A stretch of 64,000 nt of DNA from Gammaproteobacteria bacterium (GTDB taxonomy: Bacteria > Pseudomonadota > Gammaproteobacteria > Steroidobacterales > Woeseiaceae), in assembly GCA_022600955.1 (NCBI GenBank), contig JAHZJK010000006.1, positions 1-64,000 of the forward strand. Direction: 5' to 3'. This document shows, piece by piece, positions 18,827-29,400 of this stretch (the first letter of the stretch is position 1; every line of letters begins with the position of its first letter). Position numbers and translations under genes: made by a program. Under the pieces are notes generated by a model. That model saw only the letters and a list, made by a program, of their open reading frames with translations, did not search any database and had not been told where the DNA came from.

Positions 18827-19228
18827 ATGATCAAGGGACATTGTGAGTGCCGGCGCGTTCGATTTGAGGTGGATGGTGCTGTTAATGACTTCAGTCACTG
18901 CCATTGCTCTCAATGCCGCCGCCTGCATGGCACAGCATACGCGACCTTTGCTGGCGTTGGTCGCGCCGGGTTTCGCTACATCGCCGGCGAATCCGAAACG
19001 TCGACGTATGAGTCGTCTCCGACGCACGAGCGCATATTCTGCTCGACTTGCGGTTCTAACATTATGGTTAAGCTGACGGTCGAGCCGGATGAGTATTACC
19101 TGAGCATGGGAGCGATTGAGGGATCTCCTGAACTGCCCGCTGCGTACCATATTTTTGTGGGTTCCAAGGCTGCATGGCACGAAATAACTGACGACCATCC
19201 GCAGTACCACGAGGAGCCGCCAGAGTAG
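18827..19228 (+). CDS. GFA-family (CENP-V/GFA-like) zinc protein
   Basis: This 133-residue protein has the zinc-ligand pattern of the glutathione-dependent formaldehyde-activating family: CEC near residue 6, HCHCSQCRRLHG near residue 28, and FCSTCGS near residue 72. Its length matches the family. GAGGAAA precedes the ATG. Only some members have been linked to S-hydroxymethylglutathione formation, and many have no known role. Within an operon of amine-oxidase-like flavoproteins, which release formaldehyde when they oxidise N-methyl groups, handling of formaldehyde is a reasonable inference. Confidence 0.85.
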   Translation: MIKGHCECRRVRFEVDGAVNDFSHCHCSQCRRLHGTAYATFAGVGRAGFRYIAGESETSTYESSPTHERIFCSTCGSNIMVKLTVEPDEYYLSMGAIEGSPELPAAYHIFVGSKAAWHEITDDHPQYHEEPPE

Positions 19229-19247
19229 TCTGCGGCCTGGAAGGACG

Positions 19248-20537
19248 ATGCTAAAAACTGACCAAAAGCAGGAACATACAAGCTCCTACTATGCCGCCTC
19301 AGTCAATGAGGTCACCAGTTACCCGCGGCTTGAAGGCGCCAGGTCCGCGGACGTTTGCGTGGTGGGCGCTGGTTTCACCGGCGTCGCAACGGCGTTGTCA
19401 CTTGCGGAGCGCGGCTTCTCGGTTGCGCTTGTGGAGGCAAATCGTGTCGGCTGGGGCGCATCGGGTCGCAACGGCGGCCAGATCATTAATGGCGTCAGTG
19501 GCCTCGAAAAAATTCGCAAGAAACACGGCAATGGCATCGCCGATATGATCTGGCACCTGCGCTGGCGTGGAAATGACATTATTCGCGAACGCGTCGAAAA
19601 ATACGGCATCGAATGCGATCTCAAAAACGGCTTTCTCGAGGTCGCGCTAAAGGAGCGGCAACTTCCGTGGCTGGAAGAGTACGCCGAGGAACGAGCAGGA
19701 CGAGAATTCCCCTACAAGTACGAGATCTGGGACAAGGCCAGGACACAGGAAAACCTGGGGACCGACGCGTTTGTCGGCGGCTTCATTTGCTACCGCGACG
19801 GCCATTTGCACCCTTTGAACCTCTGTATCGGTGAAGCCCGCGCAGCTCACGGTCTCGGCGTGCAGATTTTCGAGCAGTCGCCGGTTGTCAACATCGAGCA
19901 TGGAGCACGACCGCGAGTGCGGACTGCCGACGGCTACGTCGAAGCCGATTCCGTCGTATTGGCAGGCAACGCGTACAGCCAGCTCGAGCCAAAGCACCTG
20001 TCCAATCTCGTGTTCCCCGCTGGCAGCTACATTATTGGTACGGAACCGTTGTCCGAAGATGTTGTGAATGAGATTAATCCTCTCGACGTTGCCGTCTGTG
20101 ACGTGAATGAGGTCGTCGACTATTACCGCCTATCTGCCGACAAGCGATTGCTATACGGCGGCGCTTGCAATTACTCTGGTCGTGATCCGGAGAGCATCAA
20201 GTCGTACATCCTGCCAAGAATGATGAAAGTCTATCCGCAACTCAAAGACGTCAAAGTCGAATTCGAGTGGGGCGGTAAAATCGGTATCGTGCTGCGGCGC
20301 ATCCCAACCCTGGGCCGAATCAATAACAACGTCTATTACTGCCAGGGCTACTCCGGACATGGCGTCACGGGATCACATCTTATGGGTGAAATTATGGCGG
20401 ACGCTGTTACAGGTACGATGGAGCGATTCGACCTGTTTGCCGACATGAAGCATTTTCGAATTCCTGGCACGCAATGGGTGGGCAACCAGATAATCGCGTT
20501 GGGCATGCTGTACTATCGAATGAAAGACCTGCTTTAG
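19248..20537 (+). CDS. DAO-family FAD oxidoreductase (PuuB-like), second copy
   Basis: This 429-residue paralog of the protein at 16670-17959 shares the N-terminal SYYAASVNE segment, CVVGAGFTGVATALSLAERG, WGASGRNGG and the QGYSGHGV C-terminal FAD loop. AAGGA lies just upstream of the ATG at 19248. The two proteins have identical length but clearly diverged substrate regions (for example around residues 120-190), so they may act on related substrates or as two subunits. It follows the GFA gene by 19 bp and precedes an MFS transporter by 32 bp. No membrane segment or signal peptide is seen, so it is cytoplasmic. Confidence 0.87.
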   Translation: MLKTDQKQEHTSSYYAASVNEVTSYPRLEGARSADVCVVGAGFTGVATALSLAERGFSVALVEANRVGWGASGRNGGQIINGVSGLEKIRKKHGNGIADMIWHLRWRGNDIIRERVEKYGIECDLKNGFLEVALKERQLPWLEEYAEERAGREFPYKYEIWDKARTQENLGTDAFVGGFICYRDGHLHPLNLCIGEARAAHGLGVQIFEQSPVVNIEHGARPRVRTADGYVEADSVVLAGNAYSQLEPKHLSNLVFPAGSYIIGTEPLSEDVVNEINPLDVAVCDVNEVVDYYRLSADKRLLYGGACNYSGRDPESIKSYILPRMMKVYPQLKDVKVEFEWGGKIGIVLRRIPTLGRINNNVYYCQGYSGHGVTGSHLMGEIMADAVTGTMERFDLFADMKHFRIPGTQWVGNQIIALGMLYYRMKDLL

Positions 20538-20569
20538 CACAGGCTATTCAACGTCAGGGGACCTCCACA

Positions 20570-21787
20570 ATGACTACCGACGGTAGCACGATGCTACATC
20601 ACAAGACTGTGTTTGACGGTTGGCGCTCGATCGGCATCTCGCTGTACATGGTTCTTGTTGGATATGGCGTACTCGTCGGAATTCCGGTTATCAGCAGCGC
20701 ATGGGTGAATCTGCTCGGTTTCACCGAAGTCGAAGTCGGTCGTGTCGCAGGCGCCGACCTTGGTGGTTTGTCACTCGGTGCCGTACTCACGGCAATCGTC
20801 ATTGCCAGGGTAAACCGCCGCTACCTGATTCTGGCATCATTAGTACTGGCAATTGGCGCAAACGCACTTTGCCTGACAGTGGTCGCTTATGAACAGGTAC
20901 TCTGGCTGCGACTCGTTGCCGGTGTAGGCAGTGGCATCTACACCGCAGTTGCCGTAGCGACGCTCGGCGCGACATCGAGGCCGGCTCGGGCATTCAACAT
21001 GATGTTGTTCGCGTTTGCATTTTCACAGGCGCTTGAGCTGCACATCCTGCCACAACTATCGATGAATGGCATTTACTGGGTTTTCATTGGCTGTTATGCA
21101 GTCAGTGTGCCTTTCCTTGGCTGGCTTCCGGCACGGCCCGTCGACAAATCGCTCGACATCGAAGTTGACGTACAGGAGGTTGATGGCGGTCACCACAGCG
21201 AGCATATGCATGTACCCGCCTACGTCCCCTGGCTTGTGCTTGGCGCGATACTTGCCACCTACATCAACATTGGCGCCTACTGGACCTACATTGAGCTCGC
21301 AACCGTCAATACCGCAGCTTCGCCCGAGTGGGTTGGCAAGGTCCTGGTATGGACCTCATTCTGTTCCATTATCGGTTGCCTGTTCGCCACTTTAATCAGC
21401 AATCGTTTTGGCCTGGCTCGGCCCTTGCTTGTAACGCTTGTATTCCAGGCCATCATCGTTGCCATGCTGGCAGGTGGTATTAACAACACCAATATTCTGA
21501 TCAGCGTCTTCAGCTTCAATTTCCTCTGGATATTTATCGACGTCTACCAGATGTCGACTATTGCCAACGTGGATCATTCGGGTCGCTTTGCAGCACTGAT
21601 GCCAGGTGCGCAAGGGCTGGGACAAATTATTGGCCCCAACATTGCCGCGTCTATTCTCGCTGCAGGTCTTGGGTATAGCGGTGTATTTATCATGTGTGCT
21701 ATTGCGTCGCTGACAGGCATGTCGATTTATTTGTTCATGTACGTACGCCTGAAAAAGACTATCCCCGCCCTCGCCGACGCGTCCTGA
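20570..21787 (+). CDS. MFS transporter
   Basis: This 405-residue protein has about 12 hydrophobic helices and a central polar loop (DIEVDVQEVDGGHHSEHMH) between helices 6 and 7, the usual major facilitator arrangement. Helices 2-3 contain DLGGLSLGAVLTAIVIARVNRR, reminiscent of the MFS loop 2-3 signature. ATG 20570 is preceded by AGGGGA at good spacing; frames further upstream lie inside the oxidase gene. It is the last gene of the AraC-associated run and may import the amine substrate or export a product. The direction and substrate cannot be told from sequence. Confidence 0.83.
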   Translation: MTTDGSTMLHHKTVFDGWRSIGISLYMVLVGYGVLVGIPVISSAWVNLLGFTEVEVGRVAGADLGGLSLGAVLTAIVIARVNRRYLILASLVLAIGANALCLTVVAYEQVLWLRLVAGVGSGIYTAVAVATLGATSRPARAFNMMLFAFAFSQALELHILPQLSMNGIYWVFIGCYAVSVPFLGWLPARPVDKSLDIEVDVQEVDGGHHSEHMHVPAYVPWLVLGAILATYINIGAYWTYIELATVNTAASPEWVGKVLVWTSFCSIIGCLFATLISNRFGLARPLLVTLVFQAIIVAMLAGGINNTNILISVFSFNFLWIFIDVYQMSTIANVDHSGRFAALMPGAQGLGQIIGPNIAASILAAGLGYSGVFIMCAIASLTGMSIYLFMYVRLKKTIPALADAS

Positions 21788-22063
21788 CAAAGCCTGCTAC
21801 AGGCTATGCGTTGCCGCAGGACTAAGGCAGCGCGGAACAAGAGCATCACGCCGTCCGGGCCAATTCTGCGAAATCTGCACCACCGCGCCTATACGCTCCA
21901 CAGAAGCGTGCAAAAAGCTGCTATAGAATTCGTCGCTGAGATTTCATCATGTGAACTTGAAGACTGGGGCCCATTCGATATGGGCAATAGGAAATGGGAA
22001 ATGTTCAAAACCGTGTGCAGAACCTGCCTGACTTTCAAGCGAGATTAGGATTAGTATTTCGCA

Positions 22064-23677
22064 ATGAGTAGCTATGACGTAATTGTCATCGGTGCCGGCC
22101 ACAACGGCCTGACGAATGCCGCCTTTCTCGCCAAAGCGGGATTGCGTGTCCTTGTTGTTGAGAAAAATGACTATGTCGGTGGCGCGACGGTCAGCCGCGA
22201 ACTGCATGACGGCTGGAAGTACTCGAACTGCTCTTATGTCTGCAGTCTCTTCAGGCCAGAAATCTACAATGCGCTCGATTTGGGCCGTCATGGGCTGCAA
22301 GTCATTCCGCTTGTCAGCAGCATGACGTTCAAGCAAGACGGCGATTACTTTGGCAGTTATTCAGATCCAAATATTCGCCGTCACGAACTGCTCCGACACA
22401 GCCGTAGAGACGCGGACGCAGCTATCCGCTTTGACGCAGACGTAATGCGCTGGTGCCGTCTCATTCGTGGCTTCCTGCTGAGAACGCCACCTGATCCGGG
22501 TTCGTTCAAACCACGTGACATCTTCGAGTTCGCCTATCTTCTTAAAAAATTCTATGAACTGAGCGAATCGCAGATCTACGAATTTGTTCGCTTTTTTACG
22601 ATGTCGATCGCGGAATACCTTGAAAACTACTTCGAGAACGAAACCATTCTCGCGCACTACTCCGGTGGCAGCATTATCGGGACCGGCCTTGGCGTCTACT
22701 CGCCTGGCACCGCCTACGTGCTACTGCATCACGCCATGGGCGACGTCGACGGCAACGTGGGCTCATGGGGCTTCTCGCGCGGCGGCATGGGCGCGGTTTC
22801 AGGCGCGCTCGCCTCGTCTTTTCGTTCGCTGAGCGGCGAAATTCGCACTGACGCGGAGGTCGCGAAGATTATCGTCGCGGGCAATAAGGCGACCGGCGTG
22901 CAGCTCGCCTCCGGCGAAAAGCTATTTGCAAAAACAATCGTTTCCAATCTCGATGCGAAGCGTACCTTTACGAAAGTCATGGATGAGAAAGACCTGCCGC
23001 CGAAACTCGTAGAGCGTGCCAGGAACTTCAAGATTCGAGGCTCATCCGGAAAACTCAACATTGCGCTGGACGGTATGCCAACGTTCTCGGCACTGCCGAA
23101 GGACTCGCCGCTGACTCTCGGACACATGCACTTCACCGATACTCTGCAACGACTCGAGAAAGCTTACGATGACTGGAAAGACGATTGTTGGTCGGCCGAC
23201 CCCTATGTTGACCTGCTCATTCCGTCGCAATATGACCCGACTCTTGCACCACCGGGCAAACACATGATGTCGGTCTTCGTACAGTATTGTCCGGTTGAAC
23301 CGGAAGGTGGCTGGAGCGAATCCAAACGCGATCAGTTCGGACAAACGGTCATTGATCAGATTGCCGAGTACAGTCCGGATTTCAAGGATCTGTTGTTACA
23401 TGCAGAAGTTCGTACTCCACGCGAACTTGAATCTGAAGTCGGCCTCACCGAGGGCAATATTTTCCAGGGCGAGCTCACATTCGACCAACTACTCTTTAAC
23501 CGGCCGTTTCCGGGCTACGCACAGTACCGCGGGCCCGTGAGAGGTATGTACATGTGCGGCTCGTCGACACACCCTGGTGGTGGTGTCATGGGTGCGCCAG
23601 GTGCGAATGCCGCGCGAGAGATCCTTCGCGATCTCAGGAAACCCGATACGACGCCGGAAGAATTCAGCGATGACTAG
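22064..23677 (+). CDS. PYROXD2-like FAD oxidoreductase, subtype B (second cassette)
   Basis: This 537-residue protein is the counterpart of 1690-3309: GAGHNGLTNAAFLAKAG, EKNDYVGGATVSRE, TEGNIFQGELTFDQ and CGSSTHPGGGV are conserved in the same places. It opens the second cassette, whereas the subtype B gene is second in the first cassette. A 276-bp non-coding stretch precedes it in which I see no convincing promoter or hairpin. The start ATG lies 26 bases behind an AGGATTAG, so the ribosome-binding site is poor. Its stop lies 8 bp inside the next gene. Confidence 0.85.
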   Translation: MSSYDVIVIGAGHNGLTNAAFLAKAGLRVLVVEKNDYVGGATVSRELHDGWKYSNCSYVCSLFRPEIYNALDLGRHGLQVIPLVSSMTFKQDGDYFGSYSDPNIRRHELLRHSRRDADAAIRFDADVMRWCRLIRGFLLRTPPDPGSFKPRDIFEFAYLLKKFYELSESQIYEFVRFFTMSIAEYLENYFENETILAHYSGGSIIGTGLGVYSPGTAYVLLHHAMGDVDGNVGSWGFSRGGMGAVSGALASSFRSLSGEIRTDAEVAKIIVAGNKATGVQLASGEKLFAKTIVSNLDAKRTFTKVMDEKDLPPKLVERARNFKIRGSSGKLNIALDGMPTFSALPKDSPLTLGHMHFTDTLQRLEKAYDDWKDDCWSADPYVDLLIPSQYDPTLAPPGKHMMSVFVQYCPVEPEGGWSESKRDQFGQTVIDQIAEYSPDFKDLLLHAEVRTPRELESEVGLTEGNIFQGELTFDQLLFNRPFPGYAQYRGPVRGMYMCGSSTHPGGGVMGAPGANAAREILRDLRKPDTTPEEFSDD

Positions 23678-25229
23678 CCGTACTGATGCAATCATCATCG
23701 GCGCTGGTCACAACGGGCTGGTTTGCGCTACCTATCTGGCACGAGCCGGCCTCAATGTCGTATGCATTGAGGCACGCGATTCGGCAGGTGGTATGTCGGC
23801 ACCCCGAACAATTGCCGACGACTATCATTTCCCGGGGCTCGCTCAAGCTTCATACCCGGTGAGCTCCGCGATTCGCACTGATCTGAAACTCGACCGCTTT
23901 GGTTATACACCCGGCAGAGCCGTGCAGACCATTGCTCTCGACAGCGCCGGCCGGAACCTGTCCATCGGCGCAGAAAGCATCTCTGGAGATAGCGTTCCAG
24001 ATGCGGACGCTGCAGCCTATCCTGTCTTTCGCAGACAATATCTCGAATTCGCCAAAGCACTTCGCCCCCTGTTTGATAACAAACCTCCGCGTCTGAAAGA
24101 CATGCCCTTTGCTGACAAAGCCACGCTTCTGAAGCTCGGCTGGAATATACGCATGGGGCTCGGCAAAGAGGCAATGTACGAACTCCTGCGCATTGCTGCG
24201 ATCAATATTTACGATGTTCTGAACGACACGTTCGAAGACGATCGTCTCAAGGGTGCAATCGCGGCCGACGCAATAATGGGCAGCGCAATGGGCCCTCGGA
24301 CTCCGGGCACTGTGCTTACGTGGCTGCAGCGCATTGAGGGCGAACTTAATGGACCGCTGTCATTGCAGTCGGGTGGCCGGACTCAACTTGTGCACGCTTT
24401 GACGCAATCCGCAGAGGACGCGGGTGTCAGAATTCGCCTCGCTGCCAGGGTCGAAAAAATCCTGGTGGACAATGGCAAGGCCTTCGGCGTGCGCCTCACC
24501 GGCGGTGAAATGCTCAAGGCGAGAACAGTTGTTTCGAATGCAGACCCACGCCTGACACTGGGTTCTCTGGTTGGTCCGCGTCTGCTCGACACAATGTTTG
24601 CGAACCGCGTTGCCCAGATCAGGGGCCCTGGTGTGGTCGCAAAACTCAACCTGGCACTCGCCGGCAAACCCGAATTTAACGGGCTCGCCGATGATTTGTC
24701 CGGCGAACGCCTGTTGATCGCTCCCTCGATGAAATATGTCGAACGCGCCTATAACTTCAGCAAGTATGGCGAGTATTCTGACCAGCCTGTACTCGATATC
24801 GCTATGCCCAGCATGCACAACAGTGGGCTCGCACCAGACGGCCACCATGTAATGTCTGTCAATGTCGCTTATGTACCGTATGAACTTGCCGGCGGCTGGG
24901 ACGAGCAGAAGACCGCCCTGGCTTACAAGGTAATCTCGCAGCTGGGAACCTATTCGCCAAACCTGAAGTCGCTGATTGTGGACCATGAATTCCTGACGCC
25001 GCAAGACATAGAAGATCAGTTTGGGGCAGTTCAGGGTCACTGGCACCATGGCGAACTTTCGATTCACCAATCTTTCATGATGCGACCCTTGCACGGTGCA
25101 GCCCAGTACGACACGCCTGTTGAGCGCTTGTTCCTCTGCGGCGCCGGCTGCCACCCGGGCGGGGGCCTGACCGGTCTTCCAGGCCGCAACGCCGCCAGGC
25201 GAATACTCGCACTCGGAGGCGTGAAATGA
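23670..25229 (+). CDS. PYROXD2-like FAD oxidoreductase, subtype A (second cassette)
   Basis: This 519-residue protein corresponds to 149-1693: GAGHNGLVCATYLARAG at the N-terminus, QGHWHHGELS near residue 455 and CGAGCHPGGGLTG at the C-terminal FAD site. I use ATG 23670, which overlaps the upstream stop by 8 bp and puts the Rossmann motif at residue 10. The last codons overlap the next gene as ATGA. The subtype-defining GHWHH motif sits next to the region that faces the flavin in this superfamily, so it may take part in substrate binding (inference). The substrate is unknown. Confidence 0.85.
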   Translation: MTSRTDAIIIGAGHNGLVCATYLARAGLNVVCIEARDSAGGMSAPRTIADDYHFPGLAQASYPVSSAIRTDLKLDRFGYTPGRAVQTIALDSAGRNLSIGAESISGDSVPDADAAAYPVFRRQYLEFAKALRPLFDNKPPRLKDMPFADKATLLKLGWNIRMGLGKEAMYELLRIAAINIYDVLNDTFEDDRLKGAIAADAIMGSAMGPRTPGTVLTWLQRIEGELNGPLSLQSGGRTQLVHALTQSAEDAGVRIRLAARVEKILVDNGKAFGVRLTGGEMLKARTVVSNADPRLTLGSLVGPRLLDTMFANRVAQIRGPGVVAKLNLALAGKPEFNGLADDLSGERLLIAPSMKYVERAYNFSKYGEYSDQPVLDIAMPSMHNSGLAPDGHHVMSVNVAYVPYELAGGWDEQKTALAYKVISQLGTYSPNLKSLIVDHEFLTPQDIEDQFGAVQGHWHHGELSIHQSFMMRPLHGAAQYDTPVERLFLCGAGCHPGGGLTGLPGRNAARRILALGGVK

Positions 25230-26422
25230 TTTTCGAGCACACACATTTTCGGCAGGCTCTGCAATTGTCACCATTCCACGAGAGAATCGCGGCCCTTTCC
25301 AAAACCGAAAACTGGACGAGCTGGAATACCTACAAAGTGCCTCGTGTGCTCGACAAACTGTCGACCGAGTACTTCGCAATCCGCAGCGGGACAGCGGTCA
25401 TGGACCTCACACCGATGGAGAAGTATCGCATCAGCGGCGGTGATGCTCAGGAATACCTCGACCGCCTCGTGGCACGTGACATCTCGAACCTCCGCCCGGG
25501 TCGGGTCACCTATATTGTCTGGTGCAACGACGACGGCAAACTCATAGACGACGGCACGCTCTTCCAACTCGGCGACAATGACTATCGAATTTGTGCACAG
25601 CATCATCAACTCGACTGGCTTCTGATGTCAGCGGCCGGGTTTGACGTTCAGGTAGAACTCGAAACGGATAATGTGGCAGCACTTGCCGTGCAGGGCCCCA
25701 CGTCATATTCAGTACTCAGCGAAGCTGGCATTGCTGGCCTCGAGCATCTGAAGCCGTTCGGCATACACGATTTGCATTGCGGCGATATTCCCGTCACCGT
25801 CTCGCGCACTGGCTTTACGGGTGATCTAGGCTATGAGGTCTGGATGCAACCGTCCGATGCACTGGCCGTCTGGGACGCAATATTTGCAGTACAGGGCCGC
25901 TATGATGTTCATGCAATGGGGCTGGATGCACTCGAAATGGTACGCATCGAAGCTGGCTTTATTATGCCTGGCTTTGATTTCAATACAGCGGAGTCAACCG
26001 TTCGCGATGGTTACGATCGGTCGCCGTACGAAGTCGGACTCGGCTGGGTTGTGAACCTCGACAAGGGGCATTTCACAGGGCGAAAAGCACTGCAGCTCGA
26101 AAAAACTCAACCCGGCAAGCGGCGCCTGACGAAAATCGTCGTCGACGGCAACAAACCCGTCGGTGAAGCCTTTATCTACAACGGCAAGAACGGCAAACAA
26201 GTCGGCGAGATTCGTTGTACGACGTGGTCACCAATCCTGAAAGCTAACCTGGCGCTGGCCGATATCGACCTCGTAAACGGCAAGCTGCCCAGCGACCTGT
26301 GGGCGCGATTCGACTACCAGCGGGAACTCAAATGGCGAACCGCCTGGGCAGCCTGCAGGGCGCAGGCAAAACCGTTTTACAATCCGGAGCATCGTTCCGC
26401 GACGCCGCCAGCACGCTTCTAG
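25226..26422 (+). CDS. GcvT-family methyltransferase (second cassette)
   Basis: This protein is 398 residues, the same length as the homolog at 3313-4509. It shows the same landmarks: a WNTYK segment near residue 33, PMEKYRISGGDA, LAVQGPTSYS, VSRTGFTGDLGYEVW and GRKALQLEK. Its start overlaps the upstream stop by 4 bp. Sequence divergence from the first copy is substantial at both ends, so the cassettes are an old duplication or separate acquisitions rather than a recent copy. It ends 12 bp from the convergent RND pump gene with no hairpin between them. The expected role is transfer of a methyl or methylene group to tetrahydrofolate. Confidence 0.85.
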   Translation: MIFEHTHFRQALQLSPFHERIAALSKTENWTSWNTYKVPRVLDKLSTEYFAIRSGTAVMDLTPMEKYRISGGDAQEYLDRLVARDISNLRPGRVTYIVWCNDDGKLIDDGTLFQLGDNDYRICAQHHQLDWLLMSAAGFDVQVELETDNVAALAVQGPTSYSVLSEAGIAGLEHLKPFGIHDLHCGDIPVTVSRTGFTGDLGYEVWMQPSDALAVWDAIFAVQGRYDVHAMGLDALEMVRIEAGFIMPGFDFNTAESTVRDGYDRSPYEVGLGWVVNLDKGHFTGRKALQLEKTQPGKRRLTKIVVDGNKPVGEAFIYNGKNGKQVGEIRCTTWSPILKANLALADIDLVNGKLPSDLWARFDYQRELKWRTAWAACRAQAKPFYNPEHRSATPPARF

Positions 26423-26434
26423 GCTGATCTCATC

Positions 26435-29400
26435 TCATCGTTCGGACACGAATGAAACGCGGAAAAACGACGCGTACAACACCGGTACAACCAGCAGTGT
26501 CAGCGCGGTTGCGAACGCCAATCCGAAAATAATCGTAATCGCCATCGGCTTGAACATGGCCGTACCGCCCCACAGCAGCGGTGTCATGCCCAATACTGTC
26601 GTCGCTGTTGTCAACAGAATTGGACGTAAACGTTGTTGGCAGGCAATCAATATTGCATCGGTTTCCTTGCGGCCGAAGTCGCGAATCTCAATCGCAATCC
26701 TGTCGAGGAGAACGATCGCATTGTTGATAATGATTCCCGACAAGGAAATCAGTCCAAGAATCGTGAAGAAACCGAAAGTTGAGTTCGCCACCAGCAACCC
26801 AAACGTGACTCCGATTAATCCCAGCGGAATAGTCGACAGTATTATTGCCGGACGCCGCAATGAGTTGAACTGGCCCACAAGCAACAGCAGTATGAGCATG
26901 CCCGCCATAGGCAATTCCGCAGCGATCGACGCATTCGCGTCACCCGATTCCTCCGTCTCACCGCCAATCTCGTAGTCGTGCCCTTCTGGCCAGTCTTGTG
27001 ACGCTTCAACCAGCCAGGGCTCTAACACGGCCACGACCTCGGCCGGTGTTGCTTCCGGGTAGATTTGCACGTTCAGAGATAGGGTCCTGTCGCGATCGCG
27101 GCGCTCGACGACACCCGGTTCGAATACGAGACCGACATTGGCGACTTGTTTCAGAGGCACATTGCTACCAGTACTCTGCGAATAGACACTCAGGCCGTCG
27201 AGCTTACTCAGATCCTGCCGATCCGCAGCAATAGTCCGCAATGTCACCGGAATCAGGTCTTCGTCTTCACGGTATTGCGTGAGCTCAATACCGGTTAGTC
27301 CTGCTTTTAGCGAATAAGCAACGTCCTCGCTGGTTACTCCGGACCGTCGCGCCAGTTCCTGGTCGACGTCGACCAGCAGTTTCTTGGTTTGCAGACCCCA
27401 GGAGTTTTGCGCGACCGAAACCTGCGGTTGCTGGTACAAAAATTCGCTAACCTCGTCGGCGATCGAATACAGAGTATCGATGTCGTTTCCGGATATCCGA
27501 ACGATGATAGGGAAATCGACTGGCGGGCCGTTATCGAGCCGTTTTACCTGTGCGGCAAGATCGGGATGATGTTCGCGCACGTAGTTTTCGATCCCCGAAA
27601 TTACTTCGACAACATCTTCACCGCGCAATGTGTTGGCTATAACGAATGAATTTGCGGGATTGGGGTTTGGCGGGTTGAGGCTGAGCTGAAAACGCGGCCC
27701 ACCCTCACCGATGAAAGACAACCAGTTGCGTACGAGTGGCTCACCATTCTCGGGAGCGAAATACGTCTCCTCGATGAATTTGTCAACTCCGGAGACAACC
27801 GCCTGGCTAGCCTCAATGGAGGTGCCCAACGGCATCTCCAGTTTCGCCGAGAACACCGGGTCTTCAGATGGTGCTATGAACTCCTGCCGAACCAGTCCCA
27901 TGCCGATAATCGCAACTACGAATAGCAGGATGACGACACCAAAAAAGCGATAGCGACAACGCAGCGATCGCAGCAGAAGATTTCGATAGAATGTATACCA
28001 ACGGCCCGAAAACGTTTCATCGCTTGACTGGTTTGTTTGTTTGATCTTTAGCGTTACGGTCGTCAGCATCGGCACAAATGTCATCGCCAGCACCCACGAT
28101 ACGAGTAAGGCAATACCGACAACGTAGAAAATGTCTGCCGTGTACTCGCCGACAGCCGACTTCGCCATCGCGATAGGCATAAAAGCTGCAGCAGTTGTCA
28201 GTGAGGAAATAAGTAGCGGTGTCTTGAGCTCTGAACCGGACTCGATTGCAGCCGTAACCGCATCCGCGCCGTGTTCGCGTTTTACGATAATCGACTCAAC
28301 GATTACGATCGCGTTGTCGACGAGAAGCCCCAATGCGATGATCAGTGCCGTCAGAGAAATCTGATTTATCGAGATATCGAAAATCTGCATGACGAAAAAC
28401 GATGCGACCATTGTCGTCGGTATCAGCGAACCGACGACCAGGCCGGTGCGAAGCCCAAGAAACCCGATCATCACAAGGATTACGATAAGGATTGCCTGCA
28501 GCAGACTCGAGGTGAAATCGTTCACGACGTTTTCCACGAGGTCAGCCTGAAACCAGATCTTGTCGATCTTAACGCCCCATGGATAACGCGCAACCAGCTC
28601 TGGCATGAGCTCATTCAGCCGTTCACCGAGTTTCAGAATATCGCCGCCATCACGCATGGAAACGGCTACGGCAAGCGTTGGCTCACCATTGACCCGACTG
28701 ACACTCTTCGGCGGATCTTTGTAACCACGATAGACGTCAACAATATCTTCAAGATAGACCAGCGCCCCTCCTGGCAAAGGCACGACTGTGCGTTGCAGGT
28801 CCTCCACCGACTCAAAGTTTCCCGTGGGCTCAAGCACGATGCGCTCTCGCCCGCTGACAATATCACCGCCGGAAGAAACGATGTTGACACTCGCCAGTGA
28901 TGAAGACAGCTGTTGTGGAGAGAGACCCAGCTCTGCGAGGCGGGCATTGTTGTACTCAACAAATATCACCTCCTCTTGTGCGCCGTGGATAGACACTTTC
29001 GCGATATCGGGCTCTTTCAAGAGTTCGTCACGCAGTTCGTCCGCGACTTCCTTCAATTCAGCATAGGAGTAACCATCGCCGGTTAACGTGTAAACGCTCC
29101 CGAAGACATCTCCGAACTCATCGTTGACCTCGGGAATCGCAGAACCCTGAGGCAACTCCGGCGTAATCGTATCGACCTTGCGCCGCAGATCGTCGAAGAT
29201 CGGTCGCATCACCTTGTAACTTTCTTTGAAATTGGCATTGATGACCGAAATGCCCGTCCGCGATTCACTGATAATCGAGTCAATTTCAGGCATCTCCTGA
29301 ATCTTCTTCTCGATCTTGTCAGTCACCAACAGCTCAACGCGCTCCGGACTCGCACCGGGAAAGCGCGTAGTTATGACTGCTGTACGGACCGTGAATCCAG

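Noticed and set aside
21788-22063. Small open frame in the gap before the second cassette
   Set aside because: No ribosome-binding site, no domain character and a frame that runs through the leader of the next gene.
24360-25379. Long minus-strand open frame opposite the second-cassette FAD gene
   Set aside because: Composition is typical of an antisense shadow, and it overlaps two well-supported genes.
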